Positions 23,901 through 34,470 are shown, counted from the stretch's first letter. The stretch: DNA of 64,000 bases from Rhabdornis inornatus (GCA_013397075.1 VWZS01004485.1:1118299-1182298), one strand, 5' to 3'. A program made the numbers and translations. Notes: a model not told the origin generated them from the letters alone.

Positions 23901-26900
23901 GGGTCTAGGTCCTAGATTAATTGATGGACCAGTACATCAGGGAGCTGGTGGACTTAGATTTGATGGTCCTCTTGGTCGGGCTGGTCCGAGATTCGATGGC
24001 TGTCATGGAGCTGGATTTGATGGTCAGCCTGGACAGCTGTCTCTCCTGCAAAGATTTGATGGAATTCATGGACAGCCTGGTCCAAGGTTGGCACCTGGCC
24101 AACAGGGACAAGCAAGATTTGAAACAGCCATACCTCAAAGATTTGATGGACCTCACCAGCCAGCCTCTAGGTTTGACTTGCCCCTTGGCCTTCAGGGTGC
24201 ACGTTTTGAAAATGTAGCTAACCATCCTGCCTCAAGACTAGAAATGTCACCATATGGACAAGGTGGTCCATTTGTTGAACATCCTGGCCAGGGCTACAAT
24301 GGACCAGCTCATGGAATGCAGTTCCAGAGACCTGATATATTTGATGGTTCGCCTGGACCAAATTTCAATGGGCCAGCTGGCCCAGGAGCACAGAGCTTCC
24401 CACTGAGAGCAGCTGGACATTACTTTGAAGAAAAAGGTCTCCAGGGTCCTCAGTATGGAAATTTCAGTAATATGCCAATGGGAAGTAATCAGGTAAGAGC
24501 TGATCACATCAAATACTTTGCTTGCAGAAGTGTTTTTGTTACGGAATTAGCAGGATTTCTTTCTGTAAAAATGGAATATTTTTCTGAAGAGTTGGCAGGC
24601 TGAGAGTCAGTTTCAAACTAAAATAGTCACTGGATAATTTAAGAAGGATATGCATTGCTGTGTTTCAAGAATCCTTTTTTTCACTATTAGTCAAAATAGT
24701 GGATCTTTGCAATCGCTTCATAGTTCAGGAGATGTCTTTGGAATCATTATTTTCAACATTAGAACAAAACCAAGTATTTGGAAGCCTTTGGTATTTTCAT
24801 TAAATTTCAGTAAAGGTGAATTCTATATGAAGCATGAAAGATAAATGTAAGTGCAATATACATGATGAATTTTTCTAAGAGGTGTGAAGTTAGATTGGAC
24901 TAAAATAATAGTTGTCTTTTTGCAGCTGTTACTACTGGTTACAAGCCAATTTTAAACAGATACCCATAACTTGGGGGAACTGAGGAACATAGGGCCATTG
25001 TTGAACTTTCTTGCTCAACTGCATTGTTGTCTTTTAAAGTTCTCTTGGCACCATCTTGCTTTGTCAGTTCATTTGTCTTTGCTGATGCCTCTTGGAAATG
25101 CTCTCCAAAAGGAGGAAATGATACTTTACAGTGGTGAAACTGATGTAATTTCTTGCAGTAGATCAGAGATTTTAAAAAGCATATTTCATTTTGGGTGATA
25201 AAAAGTGAATGTGAAGAGTTAACTAATTGTACAAAAGCAGGTAATGTATCCTGCGGACCTCTAATGGGATAAAACCTTAAACAGTGTGTAAATCCAGAAA
25301 GCAGCCAGTTAGGAAAAAAATCCCAAACATTTTTATTACGAATGTATTATAAAGATTGTTCTTCTACCTACGGCTTACTGTAGCTGATGTGCTGGAAAGT
25401 CTTGCTTTCAAGATGTGTGTCAGTAGTGAATGCTGCAGTTCTTGATAAAAATTAATTGTGGCATTTATTTATAGACATTTATGGGTTCCTTGAGTTTCTT
25501 GACGAGCTCTGTTTGGTGAACATGAGCAATTTAAAAGGAAGTGCTGCGTTTGGAAAATGTGATTTTTAGGTACAAAGAAAGGTGTTGAAGCTGTTGCTGG
25601 TGGGGTTTTGTTTGTTTGCTTGGTTTTTTAATATTAGGCAAAGTGAGGATGTGTTCTGAATTTTTCTAGTGGAAGATGAAAGTTGGGGATCCTATAGTTA
25701 TTTGTGGTCCTTTTCAATACCAAACTGACATGGTTTATTCCCAGAAGGAGTTCAGTATATGTGAAATTATTGAGAAACATCTAGAAGTTAATAATAAAAT
25801 GTGAAAAGCAAGTTTATAGTGACATTATTATACAAAGAATACTCAAATGTTTACTTTCATAGGTTTCTCTCATGTCTGCTCAACCAGGACCTTATGGCCA
25901 AGGTCAGCAGTATTTGCCAAATCCTGGAAGTTTTGTTCAGAACCCTGCAGGTGTGTAACAATATAATTCCTTTTATTTCTTTTGGATTGTTTGTTCAGTG
26001 TTGGCCAGAAAAATGACCTTTTTTTAATGTCCTGATTTACTCGGTCTGTCTGGATTAAGGGAAGCCTCCTCAGTGAGGTAGGTGGCTGTAGATGTGGTGT
26101 CTCTAGCACCTTCATCTCTTAAGGAGCTTTTCTCAAACGCTGGAGGCTTTTGTTAGTTTTCATTAAGCATGTGGTTTGGGTATAAAGTTGTGCTGAAAAA
26201 ACAAAAAAAAAGTAGTTCTGATCTGTTTTTCTGGAAGACATCAGTCTGTAGGTCTAGATTGCTCTGCTGGGGTGTGCAAACCTTTCCAGTGTATGAGTGG
26301 TTAATAGTGAAAAACTTCAAAGACATCATAAAAGGTTAAACCAGGTGATGAAGTAGATTGAGTGTGGTGAAATACCTAAGTATGAATCCAGGGCAATACT
26401 GCATTTCAATAACCACCATCCAGTAGAGATCTGTGTATGGGCGACCAGCTTAGATAGCACTTCAAAATATATTATGAAGGAACGGAAAATGTTACAAAGA
26501 TTCCTTGTTGCAAGGGAAAACATTACCCAAACACTAGATAAAGCAGGGAGTTGGTAAATAATTTGTAACAAAAAATGAAAGAAATAGGCAACAGGAAAAT
26601 TATGTTGTGAAATACAGAGATAAAAGTGAAGTCAATTTCTGATGCTAACCTTTTGCCACATTGAATGTCTCTGTTCTTCCCCAGGAGCCCTTTCCCATTC
26701 ATATCCTGATAACCACCTTGGACAGGTTGATGTGAATGAATTGTTTGCTAAGCTGCTGAAAACAGGGATCCTCAAATTGTCTAAAACTGATTCCACTTCA
26801 GCACGTATGTAGATTTGTTATGTTCTAACTATCTAGTTTATCCACAGCTCATGTGTAAATCTGCGTATACAAACTTTTGTGAGCTCTTGTGTGTTTTTTT

Positions 26901-29900
26901 TTAAACTAAACTCTGTTTTTGGGAAGGAACTTAGTGCATGTGATTGAGTAAATTTTTAGTATCTTGTTTAACTTGTACTTCAGCTATCCAGAGCAGTCAG
27001 TTTTGTCTTTGCTGCTGTGCTTACGTAACTTGTTCTTGATTATAATCAGGGTCTTTCCATCTTCTGAAATATTTCTGTATCTGTGAAGACTGAATTTTAA
27101 TGCCAAATACTGAGGTGAAATATTGTTTTCCTCAGTTGAAATTCTGGCTTATTTTCTTTTATGCTTTTTTTTAATAGTGTCAGAAGATGACTGATGTAGC
27201 TGTTACACTCTTGTGTTTGACCATAGTCAGATTGTATTAATAATGTTTAAAAAAAAAAAACAACCAAAAAAACGTTTTAGGAGCACATGAGTTCTTTCTG
27301 ATGTACTGAAATTTTGATAAAATAATATCTTTGTGGTTTCTAGAAGCGAACGAAACGTCGACCCAGCCGACTGCTGAAGAAGAAGATGATGATCAGAATG
27401 AAGATCAAAATGTTCCAGACCTCACTAACTTCATAGTTGAAGAACTTAGACAGTGCGTATAGTAGAATGGGCTTACAGTACAAATAACAACGTGGCAGGA
27501 GATAGATAGTTCATCCAACACAGTTAAAAAGCTTTTAAAAGATTATCTGTCACTTTGTGATTCAGAAGGGGTTAAACCTGCTTTGTTTAATGTCAGCCGT
27601 GTTGAAGTTGAGGAGGGAAAAAGACGGAAAATGAACATGGGAAAACTTAGCTTTACACAAGGTGTGTGTTGTTACTTAAGCACTAAGGTTGTGATAGGCA
27701 GTGAAGCCCAGGCCAGGGCTGCATCAAAAGCTGTGTGACAAGGAGGTGAAGGGAGGTGATTTTCCCCCTCTGCTCTTGTGAGTCCCCACCTGCAGTGCTG
27801 CTCTGGGGCCCTAACACAAGGAGGACACAGACCTGTTGCGATTGAGTCCAGAGGAGGCTGTAAAGATGATAAGAGGGCTGGAGGACTCCTGCTAGGGAGA
27901 CAGGCTGAGAGTTGGGGTGGTTCAGTCTGGAGAGGAGAGGGCTCCAGGGAGACCTTATTGTAGCCTTCCAGTACCTAAAGGGGACTACAAGAAGAGCTGG
28001 AGAGGGGCTTTTCACAAGGCTAGTAAGGCCACAAGTAATAGGACAAGGGCAAATGGCCTTATGCTGAAGAACAGGTTTACTGTAGATAGTAGGAAGAAGT
28101 TCTTAACTGAGAGGGTGGTGGGGCACTGGAATAGGTTGCCCAGAGAAGCTGTGGATGTCCCACTCTTGGAACTGTTCAAGGCCAGATTGGATGAGGCCCT
28201 GAGCAACCTGGTGGAAGGTGTCGCTGCCCATGGCAGGGAGGTTGGAACTAGATGTAGCTTGTAAAGCTGGGCCAAATGAAGGCATTGCTGTTTGTGCATT
28301 ATTAGGTGAGAAAAGCAAGTAGGAATGAGACACAACACTAACAGGTTTCTTATGAATCATTAATAAGAGCCCATTGTTTTTTGAATGTTTTAAGTTGATT
28401 GTGCTGTGAAAATCAGGATGAAATGTAGTCATGTTGTGTACTTTTAACTTGGAGCAGATTCATGCTTTTCCCCTACTACTGTAGGCAAATGAAGCAATTT
28501 ACCGAGAAACTTGTTACTGTCTCTTTTTGAAGAAGTGTTAAGATTTTTTTTAATCTTTTTTTGTAGGCGTTATGATAGTGTTATAAATCGACTGTACACT
28601 GGAATTCAGTGTTACTCTTGTGGAATGAGATTCACTACTTCACAGACAGATGTTTATGCAGATCATTTAGATTGGCATTATCGTCAGAACCGGACAGAAA
28701 AAGATGTTAGCAGAAAAATTACACACAGGAGATGGTACTACAGTTTAACAGTAAGTAATGCAGTATTTGTGTGGATAAATTACAGGCTGAATTCTGTGTT
28801 TTACTCCTGCATGTGCTGTAGATGGCAGCTGAAATTTGCATCATCACAGGAGTTGGCTGTGATAAGCAGTGATATCTTAGATACTCCAAGTAGTCCACAA
28901 ATGCCTGTCAGAATACAAAAGGCAGTTGTGTGATGAACAATAAACTGTTTAAAGCTCCTTACTGCACTGTTTTCTTTCCACTGAGAATGGAATTTGAAGG
29001 ATAGTGATTTTTTTTATAAAAAGAGTTTTTGAAGTGTATGTAGCATTGTGAGAAAGAGCACACTGTGCTCTACATGGGACATGTGGGAAATATTTCAGTT
29101 TTAACAAAGTAAGATTTATTAAATACAATACATTGGGATGTCTGAGTGAGAATGAAAACTTTCCTTAGGACTGGATTGAATTTGAAGAAATAGCAGATCT
29201 AGAGGAGCGTGCTAAAAGCCAGTTCTTTGAAAAAGCTCATGAAGAGGTTGTGTTGAAGACGCAGGAAGCTGCAAAAGAGAAGGAGTTTCAGAGTGTCCCA
29301 GCTGGACCAGCTGGAGCAGTCGAGGTAAGTTTCAGCTTGTTAGATAATAAGAATGAATTTATCAGCCCAGATAGCAAGAACCTAGTCTTTCAAAGGCTTG
29401 TACTGTATTCTTGTTAGTAAATGTAGACTGGAATATTGTACTTGGGCCTTTGTGTGTAGGTCATGTATTTGTGTATATAATGGTTGCTTCCTAGGGGCAG
29501 GAGTAATATAAACCACCTGTAGTTAAAAAAATGTACACCCATTGGCATTCTGTGGTTTTAGCAAAATTGAAATGGGCAAAATCTGTTAATTTGCTGAATG
29601 TTTGAGTAAATAGAGTAAGCGATTTGTCCTTTGATGGTTGTTTGTCATTCAGATCAGGGTTTACTGGGTTTTTGGTACTATCAAACACAAAAACTTCTTC
29701 TTTGGTAGCAGATAGGCATTGGAAGAAAGAAATACCACTATTTCAACGTAACCAGTAGAGCTGTATTTTGGTAGATGAATTGGTATAATAATCAAATACA
29801 AATGTTGTTAGAATTACAATGTAGTGTTACGTGCTCAGTCTAAGAAACTAACTATGAAACCAGAAAGGCCTTTTTTTTTAATTTTAGAAAGCACCTTTTG

Positions 29901-31839
29901 TGCTTTGTTCTCTGGGTTGATAATTTTTCACAAAAGTACTAGTATGTTAGTACTCCATCCAGAAGTTCTGCCTTGTTTGACGTTGACTTGAAATTGCAGG
30001 TTAAGGGGAAGGAATTAAGATAATGCCATAAATAAAACTAGTTAAATCGCTGTAATGGATTGTCTTACATGGCAGTAATGCAGCATTACACTGTTACAAA
30101 ATGCTTTGCAAACTTCATAGCTAAAGGGGCAAAGCTTAGCTTTCTCAAGTGACAAAGAGTATTCAGGGGCAGAGGTTGATTCTTTCTCTGTCTGCAGACC
30201 ATACTCAATTTTTAATTAAGGTTTGCTAATTATTAAAGTGAAAGATCATGTTCTAGGCCTTAGTCTACTTAATTTAAAAGAATCTTATTTGACTCCTACT
30301 AGGTTCTTGAATTTCGTGTGTTGAGCAAATTGCAATAATACCATTTATCTCTGTTATTCCGATAACTTTTCAGAGCTGTGAAATTTGCCAAGAACAATTT
30401 GAACAGTATTGGGATGAGGAGGAGGAGGAGTGGCACCTGAAGAATGCTATCAGGGTAGATGAAAAGGTAATCTGATCTTATTTACATGTGATTCTAATTT
30501 ATAGTAAAACCACATAAGAATTAGAGAAAAAAAACCCAGGGGGAGGTGGCAAGTGCTCTTTTTCTCCTGAAGGATTCCTATTGTAGTTTTCCTGGCTTCC
30601 AAATACATTAATATCTCTGCCTTTGGAAGTGCCTGAAATCCTGGTGTCATTGGTATGGGCTCACTAGCCCTCTTCTACACTGCAGTACTCAAAGAAAAAT
30701 GGATCTCTCTCTGTATGGGTGTAGGAATGGGTTCAATTATTTCTGAATGCAGCTGTGCAGAGATAATTCCCAACACTCACGAGGCTTCTGTAATTCCCAG
30801 CACTTAACTAGGCTTCTGTATGATAACGTTTCCTAAATAAGCATCACAAAATCTTGTCGCAGGTATAGTTGACACCATACTTAGCCTGCTTAGACCAGTT
30901 CCTCTAGATTAATTATGTGATAATGTGTTACAGACACTGTTCAGTTCATTATCAGTGATCCTACTATATTTTATTTTTACATATTTAAATATATAACAAT
31001 TTTTTTTCAGATTTACCATCCATCTTGTTATGAAGATTACCAGAATGTAAGTGGATCCTTCGTATTTTTGGAAGCCTTTTGCTTTCAGTTTGCTTAATCT
31101 CTTGACTTTGCAGGGAGCAGATGAGTTCAGAATGTGCTGTGGATTTCGCTGGCCTAAGAGTTGGAGGCCTTGGGCATGGCAAGTTTATAATACAGAATTA
31201 GCTGAGATGCATTTCTGGTTGTGGTGTACCATGACAGCTTGTGTGCCATAAAGCAATGCCATGGTTTGATGGATTTATTGTGGAGTAACGTGTGTAATCT
31301 TAGGAATTTGTAACAAAGGAGTAGATGGGTATTGGTGTGTGTGACATTTTTAATGCTTTGGGAGTTAAAATTGTCCTGAGGGTGGATAGCAGGAAACAGT
31401 TGGTGGTAACGTGTTTAAACATTTCATCACTGCTTGGTGATACTTCTCAAAGGAATTGGGAAAAAAGTAATGCTATTTAAAAAATAATTTGTTTTCTTAA
31501 AAGTTTGATGAAGTAGAAGTTTGGATTTTGAGTGCCCAACCATCAACATATTTGCGTTTTGAAAAAAAGCAAAAAGGCTAAAAATGGTTAATTTAGTGTG
31601 GTAATGCTACATGGACTTTCACTTTGCAGACATCATCATTTGATTGCACACCGTCTCCCAGCAAGACTCCTTCAGAAAATCCACTAAATATAATGTTGGA
31701 CATTGTTAAACAAGAAGCAGAAGAGTCCTGTGACTCACCTAAAATCAAAGAAGAACCTGATGACACCCCTCCTGCCTGTGCAGAAGAGAACACACCTGCA
31801 TCTACAGAAATCAAAACAGAACCTGAGGAGTCTGTTTAA
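11809..31839 (+). CDS. PCF11: PCF11, cleavage and polyadenylation factor subunit (16 coding exons)
   Basis: PCF11, with CLP1, forms mammalian cleavage factor II. It binds the phosphorylated C-terminal tail of RNA polymerase II and promotes pre-mRNA 3'-end cleavage and transcription termination in the nucleus. The CDS is join(11809..11997, 16721..16846, 19104..19292, 19676..19867, 20640..21748, 22013..22202, 22294..22927, 23015..24492, 25863..25950, 26685..26804, 27344..27452, 28567..28750, 29169..29324, 30374..30466, 31011..31046, 31630..31839), 5103 nt, 1700 residues plus stop, with all junctions GT-AG and in frame. Domains in order: RNA polymerase CTD-interacting domain (about 12-140), Q/E/L-rich helix (about 185-232), three RDPR motifs (293, 395, 549), an RS-like stretch (467-510), FEGP/FDGP repeats (about 930-1350), C2H2-like zinc finger (C1490, C1493, H1508, H1512), CLP1-binding region (about 1537-1588) and a second zinc finger (C1590, C1593, H1622, C1625). 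The human protein I recall is somewhat shorter (about 1555 residues); the repeat region probably accounts for part of the difference. The start has A at -3 and matches the vertebrate N-terminus. Confidence 0.97.
14043..14123 (+). promoter_or_regulatory. PCF11: Candidate intronic polyadenylation site in PCF11 intron 1
   Basis: Two AATAAA hexamers (14043-14048 and 14087-14092) lie 44 bp apart, followed by a GT-rich then T-rich element (about 14095-14123, including TTTGTCTTTTTATTT). This is a complete poly(A) site architecture about 2.1 kb inside intron 1. Vertebrate PCF11 is reported to limit its own expression by premature polyadenylation in its first intron. Use of this particular site is inferred. 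Confidence 0.65.
16484..16508. repeat. Poly-T tract (25 T) in PCF11 intron 1
   Basis: An uninterrupted run of 25 T lies about 210 bp upstream of exon 2. It does not directly abut the exon 2 acceptor, so it is not its polypyrimidine tract. It may be a simple repeat or the tail of an old minus-strand retrocopy, although I see no associated element. Confidence 0.9.
16721..16846 (+). CDS. PCF11: PCF11 coding exon 2 (residues 64-105)
   Basis: Phase 0 to phase 0, 42 codons. Encodes CTD-interacting domain residues with the hallmark PVMYLMDSIVKNVG block. The acceptor is TTACTCCAG and the donor is AAG|GTATAT. Confidence 0.97.
19104..19292 (+). CDS. PCF11: PCF11 coding exon 3 (residues 106-168)
   Basis: 63 codons, phase 0 at both ends. 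Completes the CTD-interacting domain (TRKSLFKLRSTWDDIFPL) and continues with the conserved SLDPAWPIKPLPPN segment. The acceptor is TGTTTTAG and the donor TCG|GTAAGT. Confidence 0.97.
19676..19867 (+). CDS. PCF11: PCF11 coding exon 4 (residues 169-232)
   Basis: 64 codons, phase 0 at both ends. Begins with a Ser/Thr/Pro linker, then a strongly amphipathic Gln/Leu/Glu-rich helix (LIRQQLLAKQKQLLELQQKK) likely to form a coiled coil. The donor is TTG|GTGAGT. Confidence 0.97.
20640..21748 (+). CDS. PCF11: PCF11 coding exon 5 (residues 233-602, charged and RS-like)
   Basis: This 1109-nt exon encodes a low-complexity, highly charged region. It carries RDPRL motifs at residues 293 and 395 and RDPRR at 549, and an RS-like tract at about 467-510 (RKRSRSRSPK). 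It ends in phase 2 at the strong donor AA|GTAAGT. Human PCF11 shows the same order of features. Confidence 0.97.
22013..22202 (+). CDS. PCF11: PCF11 coding exon 6 (residues 602-665)
   Basis: Begins in phase 2 and ends in phase 0. Encodes the conserved LSPRAPKQQ and HRLSVDANLQIPKELT blocks. The acceptor is TTGTTTTCAG and the donor AAG|GTAATA. Confidence 0.95.
22294..22927 (+). CDS. PCF11: PCF11 coding exon 7 (residues 666-877)
   Basis: 634 nt, ends in phase 1. Encodes the conserved helical segment LVAHQIRQLFQYQEGKHRC-type sequence (here beginning MVAHQIRQLF) and the KKKPLLSDAELTYYEHKAK block. A basic, Ser/Arg-containing linker follows. The donor is CTG|GTATGT. Confidence 0.96.
23015..24492 (+). 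CDS. PCF11: PCF11 coding exon 8 (residues 877-1369, FEGP repeats)
   Basis: This 1478-nt exon encodes about 27 copies of a degenerate (L/A)RF(E/D)GP unit, the repeat region typical of vertebrate PCF11. It is Gly/Pro/Arg-rich, low-complexity and probably disordered. Early units are irregular. From 23587 to about 23846 the DNA repeats with an exact 60-bp period. The exon ends at GSNQ|GTAAGA in phase 0. Confidence 0.97.
23587..23880 (+). repeat. PCF11: 60-bp coding minisatellite within PCF11 exon 8
   Basis: The element CTCAG(G/A)TTTGAG recurs at 23593, 23653, 23713, 23773 and 23833, exactly 60 bp apart. Each unit encodes a 20-residue variant of GGLRFEGPHGQPxGPHGQxG. A shorter 36-bp unit precedes the array and a shorter one follows it. 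The period preserves frame, so unit gain or loss would change protein length only. Confidence 0.9.
25863..25950 (+). CDS. PCF11: PCF11 coding exon 9 (residues 1370-1399)
   Basis: 88 nt, phase 0 to phase 1. Encodes SAQPGPYGQGQQYLPNPGSF, a conserved segment following the FEGP repeats. The acceptor is CTTTCATAG and the donor CAG|GTGTGT. Confidence 0.95.
26685..26804 (+). CDS. PCF11: PCF11 coding exon 10 (residues 1399-1439)
   Basis: 120 nt, phase 1 at both ends. Encodes the conserved helix VDVNELFAKLLKTGILKLSK, which precedes the first zinc finger. The donor is CAC|GTATGT. Confidence 0.95.
27344..27452 (+). CDS. PCF11: PCF11 coding exon 11 (residues 1439-1475)
   Basis: 109 nt, phase 1 to phase 2. 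Encodes an acidic tract (EEEDDDQNEDQN) and then VPDLTNFIVEELRQ. The donor is ACA|GTGCGT, the only choice that joins to the zinc-finger exon in frame. Confidence 0.93.
27700..28265 (+). mobile_element. CR1 LINE, 5'-truncated, sense orientation in PCF11 intron 11
   Basis: Plus-strand sequence follows the CR1 3' body. It begins near AGGCCCAGG-like sequence, then TCCAGAGGAGGCTG, then GGTTGCCCAGAGAAGCTGTGG, and ends near GGTTGGAACTAGATG. A remnant reading frame carries the CR1 C-terminal pattern (FTVDSRKKFL, VVGHWNRLPREAVD, LFKARLDEALSNLVEG). The frame is not a host gene. Confidence 0.9.
28567..28750 (+). CDS. PCF11: PCF11 coding exon 12 (residues 1475-1536, zinc finger 1)
   Basis: 184 nt, phase 2 to phase 0. 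Encodes the first C-terminal zinc finger: C1490 and C1493 (CYSC), then H1508 and H1512 in DHLDWHY. The donor is ACA|GTAAGT. Confidence 0.97.
29169..29324 (+). CDS. PCF11: PCF11 coding exon 13 (residues 1537-1588, CLP1-binding segment)
   Basis: 52 codons, phase 0 at both ends. Begins DWIEFEEIADLEERAK, the segment between the two zinc fingers that contacts CLP1 in the family, followed by a charged helix. The donor is GAG|GTAAGT. Confidence 0.97.
30374..30466 (+). CDS. PCF11: PCF11 coding exon 14 (residues 1589-1619, zinc finger 2, first half)
   Basis: 31 codons, phase 0. Encodes the SCEICQEQFEQYW start of the second zinc finger (C1590, C1593) and five consecutive glutamates at 1603-1607. Confidence 0.96.
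31011..31046 (+). CDS. PCF11: PCF11 coding exon 15 (36-nt microexon, zinc finger 2, second half)
   Basis: Twelve codons, IYHPSCYEDYQN, supplying the remaining zinc ligands H1622 and C1625. The acceptor is a long T tract followed by CAG and the donor is AAT|GTAAGT. It keeps phase, so skipping it would delete ligands without a frameshift. Confidence 0.95.
31630..31839 (+). CDS. PCF11: PCF11 coding exon 16 (residues 1632-1700, C-terminus)
   Basis: 70 codons including the stop. Encodes the conserved SSFDCTPSPSKTP block and an acidic tail with three hydrophobic-K-x-E motifs (VKQE at 1657, IKEE at 1670, IKTE at 1692). Confidence 0.97.
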   Translation, partial: TSSFDCTPSPSKTPSENPLNIMLDIVKQEAEESCDSPKIKEEPDDTPPACAEENTPASTEIKTEPEESV

Positions 31840-32730
31840 ATAAACGGCGGTATGATTTTTTTTTTTTTAAAACAGAAGAGCTGCTGTGTTAATTCTGGAA
31901 GGCAAATACTTTTTATATGAATAAAAATGTCCAACTGAGGCAGGGCCTCAACTACTGTTTGGTTAATAAATACATTTTTGTATTTGAAATTTCTTATTGC
32001 CTGCACAGTTTCAGGTGTCATTGTGTGAAAGTTCTGTAGATGCGTGAAAATTTAATGGTATATGTAAAAATGTAAAATTTTCACATGTTGAAATGTAAAT
32101 TATAAATAAAAGATATTTTTGCTATATATGGAGTGTAATGTTTATGCACACCATCAAATAAAGACAGTGTTTCTGTACTTTTTTCAGTTTAAAATTAATT
32201 AAAATGAGTTTTTGCTTAATAAGATTCAGAAAAATGAAAGCAAGTCTCTTCCTTCAGTTATCCCATAGGTGGGTTATCAAGGGAAGGAGCTTCTCAAACA
32301 GGCCTAGATTCCTTGCCTTTTTAAAGTTATTTGAACAAACTTACATATCCATATATTTAAAAAAACAATTGCCGCAACAAAATAATTTAAAAAAAATCCA
32401 CAAAAAAACTCACAAAAAGACAGTTCTGGGTAGAAGGGGAAAATTTAACAAACCAACTGGAGTGCTTGATTGTGGTGAACACAAGTGCCAACAAAAAAAG
32501 TTAACAAACCAGGATGCCTGGTAGCTAAGACATTTTTAATTTTTTTTTCCATTAGTCAAACACAATAAAGCTGAATTTTCTTTACAGGGGGAATAATGTA
32601 AGAATGCTCATTTGAAACATGGTTAACATTTTCTTTTTTGTTGCTTATGACTGGATTTAGATGGTAAACCAGATATCCTGAGATGTTAATACTTCTTAAA
32701 TGTTATAAATAAAACTAAGCATATATTTAA
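31840..32730 (+). terminator. PCF11: PCF11 3' UTR with several poly(A) signals
   Basis: AATAAA occurs at 31920, 31965, 32105, 32157, 32564 and 32708. The signal at 32105 is followed by T-rich sequence and the one at 32157 by GTGTTTCTGTAC, so the main end is probably near 32130-32190. The last two could support longer transcripts. Which ones are used cannot be decided from sequence. Confidence 0.7.
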
Positions 32731-32739
32731 GTGTGAGTC

Positions 32740-33885
32740 TCTTCCTTTCAATGATTGGTCTGTGTGGCTGGTACGTTTGAGGGATTGGAAATGAAGTTGT
32801 GTGTTTCAGTATGCATTTGATGTTTTATTCACTTCGCTAGTTACAGTGTGTATTTTTAACTTGCTGCGAGCAAGACAAGCACTAAAACTCAGAAAGCAAT
32901 GTCACAGTCTTAGTGTGTTACTCTTGCAGTGGGAATAGTTGGGAGTCAGAATTCCCCCTCAGTGTGTAAGTAGAAATAATCCGCAGTGCAGGAGATGTTT
33001 GGCTGCAAAAACTTCTTCCCATGTTGACACCCAGGCTTCATGCAGTTTTTAAGAGGCGAGCAGTACTTTGATTCTTCTATTAGGGTTGGAGCTGTAGTTG
33101 TAAGCTTGCCCTCTTCTACATACCAGACTTAAAAATGCTGTTAAATTAGAGACAGTCCAGAGGAACAAAATTACACTGGATCAGGGTGGTATCAGTCCAT
33201 ACCGTGGTGTGTGTGGCTGCTGGCTGTGTTGTAGGGAGCTACTTCTGTATTAGTTATTGCAACCTCTTCCTGGAGCAAGGATGTAGCCTGGTCCCCTGGC
33301 CCAAATATGAAGCTTTGTGTCCTGGAATACTGTAAACTTCTAAATCCCACCAAGAGAAGTTCAGAGGAGATTGAGCAGAGAGAGACGTGATGTCTTTAAA
33401 TATATAGAAGGCTGTTCAGAAAAGGGAACAAATTACTCTGTCTACTGGAGATAGAACAAAAATGAGACGTGTAAATTGCAGATAGGCTTTATGACAGCTC
33501 TCTAATGACAAGGATAATTAAGGCCTAAATGGTCCATTAAGCCCACTTGGTCCATGTAATTATCACTGCACACCTGTAAATGTGACTGGGAAGGGTTCAT
33601 CGTGTCTGGAAGCAGGATTCTGGAAATACAGGGTCCCTTTTTTTTTTTCTCCCACATCAAAAGAACCCGGCTTACCCTCAGGGTACCAGCTGGTTTTGAC
33701 TATGGGAACTGAGGAGCAGGATCAGATCACTGCAGGAAAGAAAAGAGGGTTTAAGATGCCCACAATGTGGCTGGAGTCCGATCACCCAGAGCACAAGCTG
33801 GTTCAATTCCTCTTGGTCAGAGCATCACTGGGGGGTTCCGAGGTGAGAACTGGTACTTGTTACAGTTCTCCTGGGGACCGCCGTG
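32740..33885. other. PCF11 to ANKRD42 intergenic spacer
   Basis: About 1.1 kb between the last PCF11 poly(A) signal and the ANKRD42 CpG island. It contains a probable ancient CR1 remnant and no recognised gene. Confidence 0.6.
33130..33480 (+). mobile_element. Probable ancient CR1-like LINE remnant
   Basis: Degraded matches to CR1 3' body appear in order: CAGTCCAGAGGAACAAAA, then GATGTCTTTAAATATATAGAAGG, a form I associate with old amniote CR1 copies, then GGAGATAGAACAAAAATGAG. Divergence is high and the boundaries are approximate. Confidence 0.4.
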
Positions 33886-34470
33886 AAGGCTGTAGCCCAG
33901 GGCTGTCTGAAGGCGCAGAAGCCCCGGGCAGCCGCAGCGCAGTCCGTGCCGTGCGGCCGGGCCGGGCCCGCGCCTCTCCCGCCCCTCCCGCCACCTTCCT
34001 CCCGCGGGAAGGGCGAGCCCGGGGCCCATGGCAACGCCGGGCCGGCAAGCAGCAGCAGGGAGCTGCTCCAAGCGACAGCGGCGAGCTGCCGGCCCCCTGT
34101 GCTGCGAGGGGCGGCCGTGCCCCGCTCCGGGCGGTGAGACTGCTCCGCCCGCCCTTCCCTGTCGAGCTCCTTCCCCCGTCCCCGCCCCGAGGGCGGCGGG
34201 CGGCCTGTGGCGCGGGGTGGCGCGGGCTCTCCCGGACTCCCGGACCGGGATCCACACACAGCACCGAGGAAGTTCCATATCTGCCTAAAGAGCGGGGAAA
34301 GGCGGTGTTTGGTGCTGGCCGGCCGGGCCCTCCCCCTGCCCCAGGCCTGGCAGCTCCGCCTCCGCCCCGAGGGACGGGCTGGGCCGGGCCGGCGGCTCCC
34401 GCGGTCCCGGCGCTGCTGCCAAAGCCGAGCTGCGGGGGATTGGGTCTGTGTGCTACGGGAACATCGCAGC
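33886..34470 (+). promoter_or_regulatory. ANKRD42: CpG island containing ANKRD42 exon 1
   Basis: A sharply bounded GC- and CpG-rich block in otherwise AT-rich DNA. It covers the inferred ANKRD42 first exon and its donor. It also opens long reading frames on both strands, which I attribute to GC bias. The sequence around the start codon, CCATGGCAAC, resembles an RFX X-box half site. Confidence 0.75.
34028..34133 (+). CDS. ANKRD42: ANKRD42 coding exon 1 (residues 1-36), inferred
   Basis: Starts MATPGRQAAAGSC and ends at donor GCG|GTGAGA in phase 1, which completes a valine codon with exon 2. The human N-terminus is similar in length but poorly conserved, so homology does not decide it. A competing phase-compatible first exon ends at 34847. 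Confidence 0.65.

Noticed and set aside
27917..28264. 115-codon open frame that could look like a host gene
   Set aside because: Its translation is the CR1 ORF2 C-terminal pattern (VVGHWNRLPREAVD), so it is a LINE fragment.
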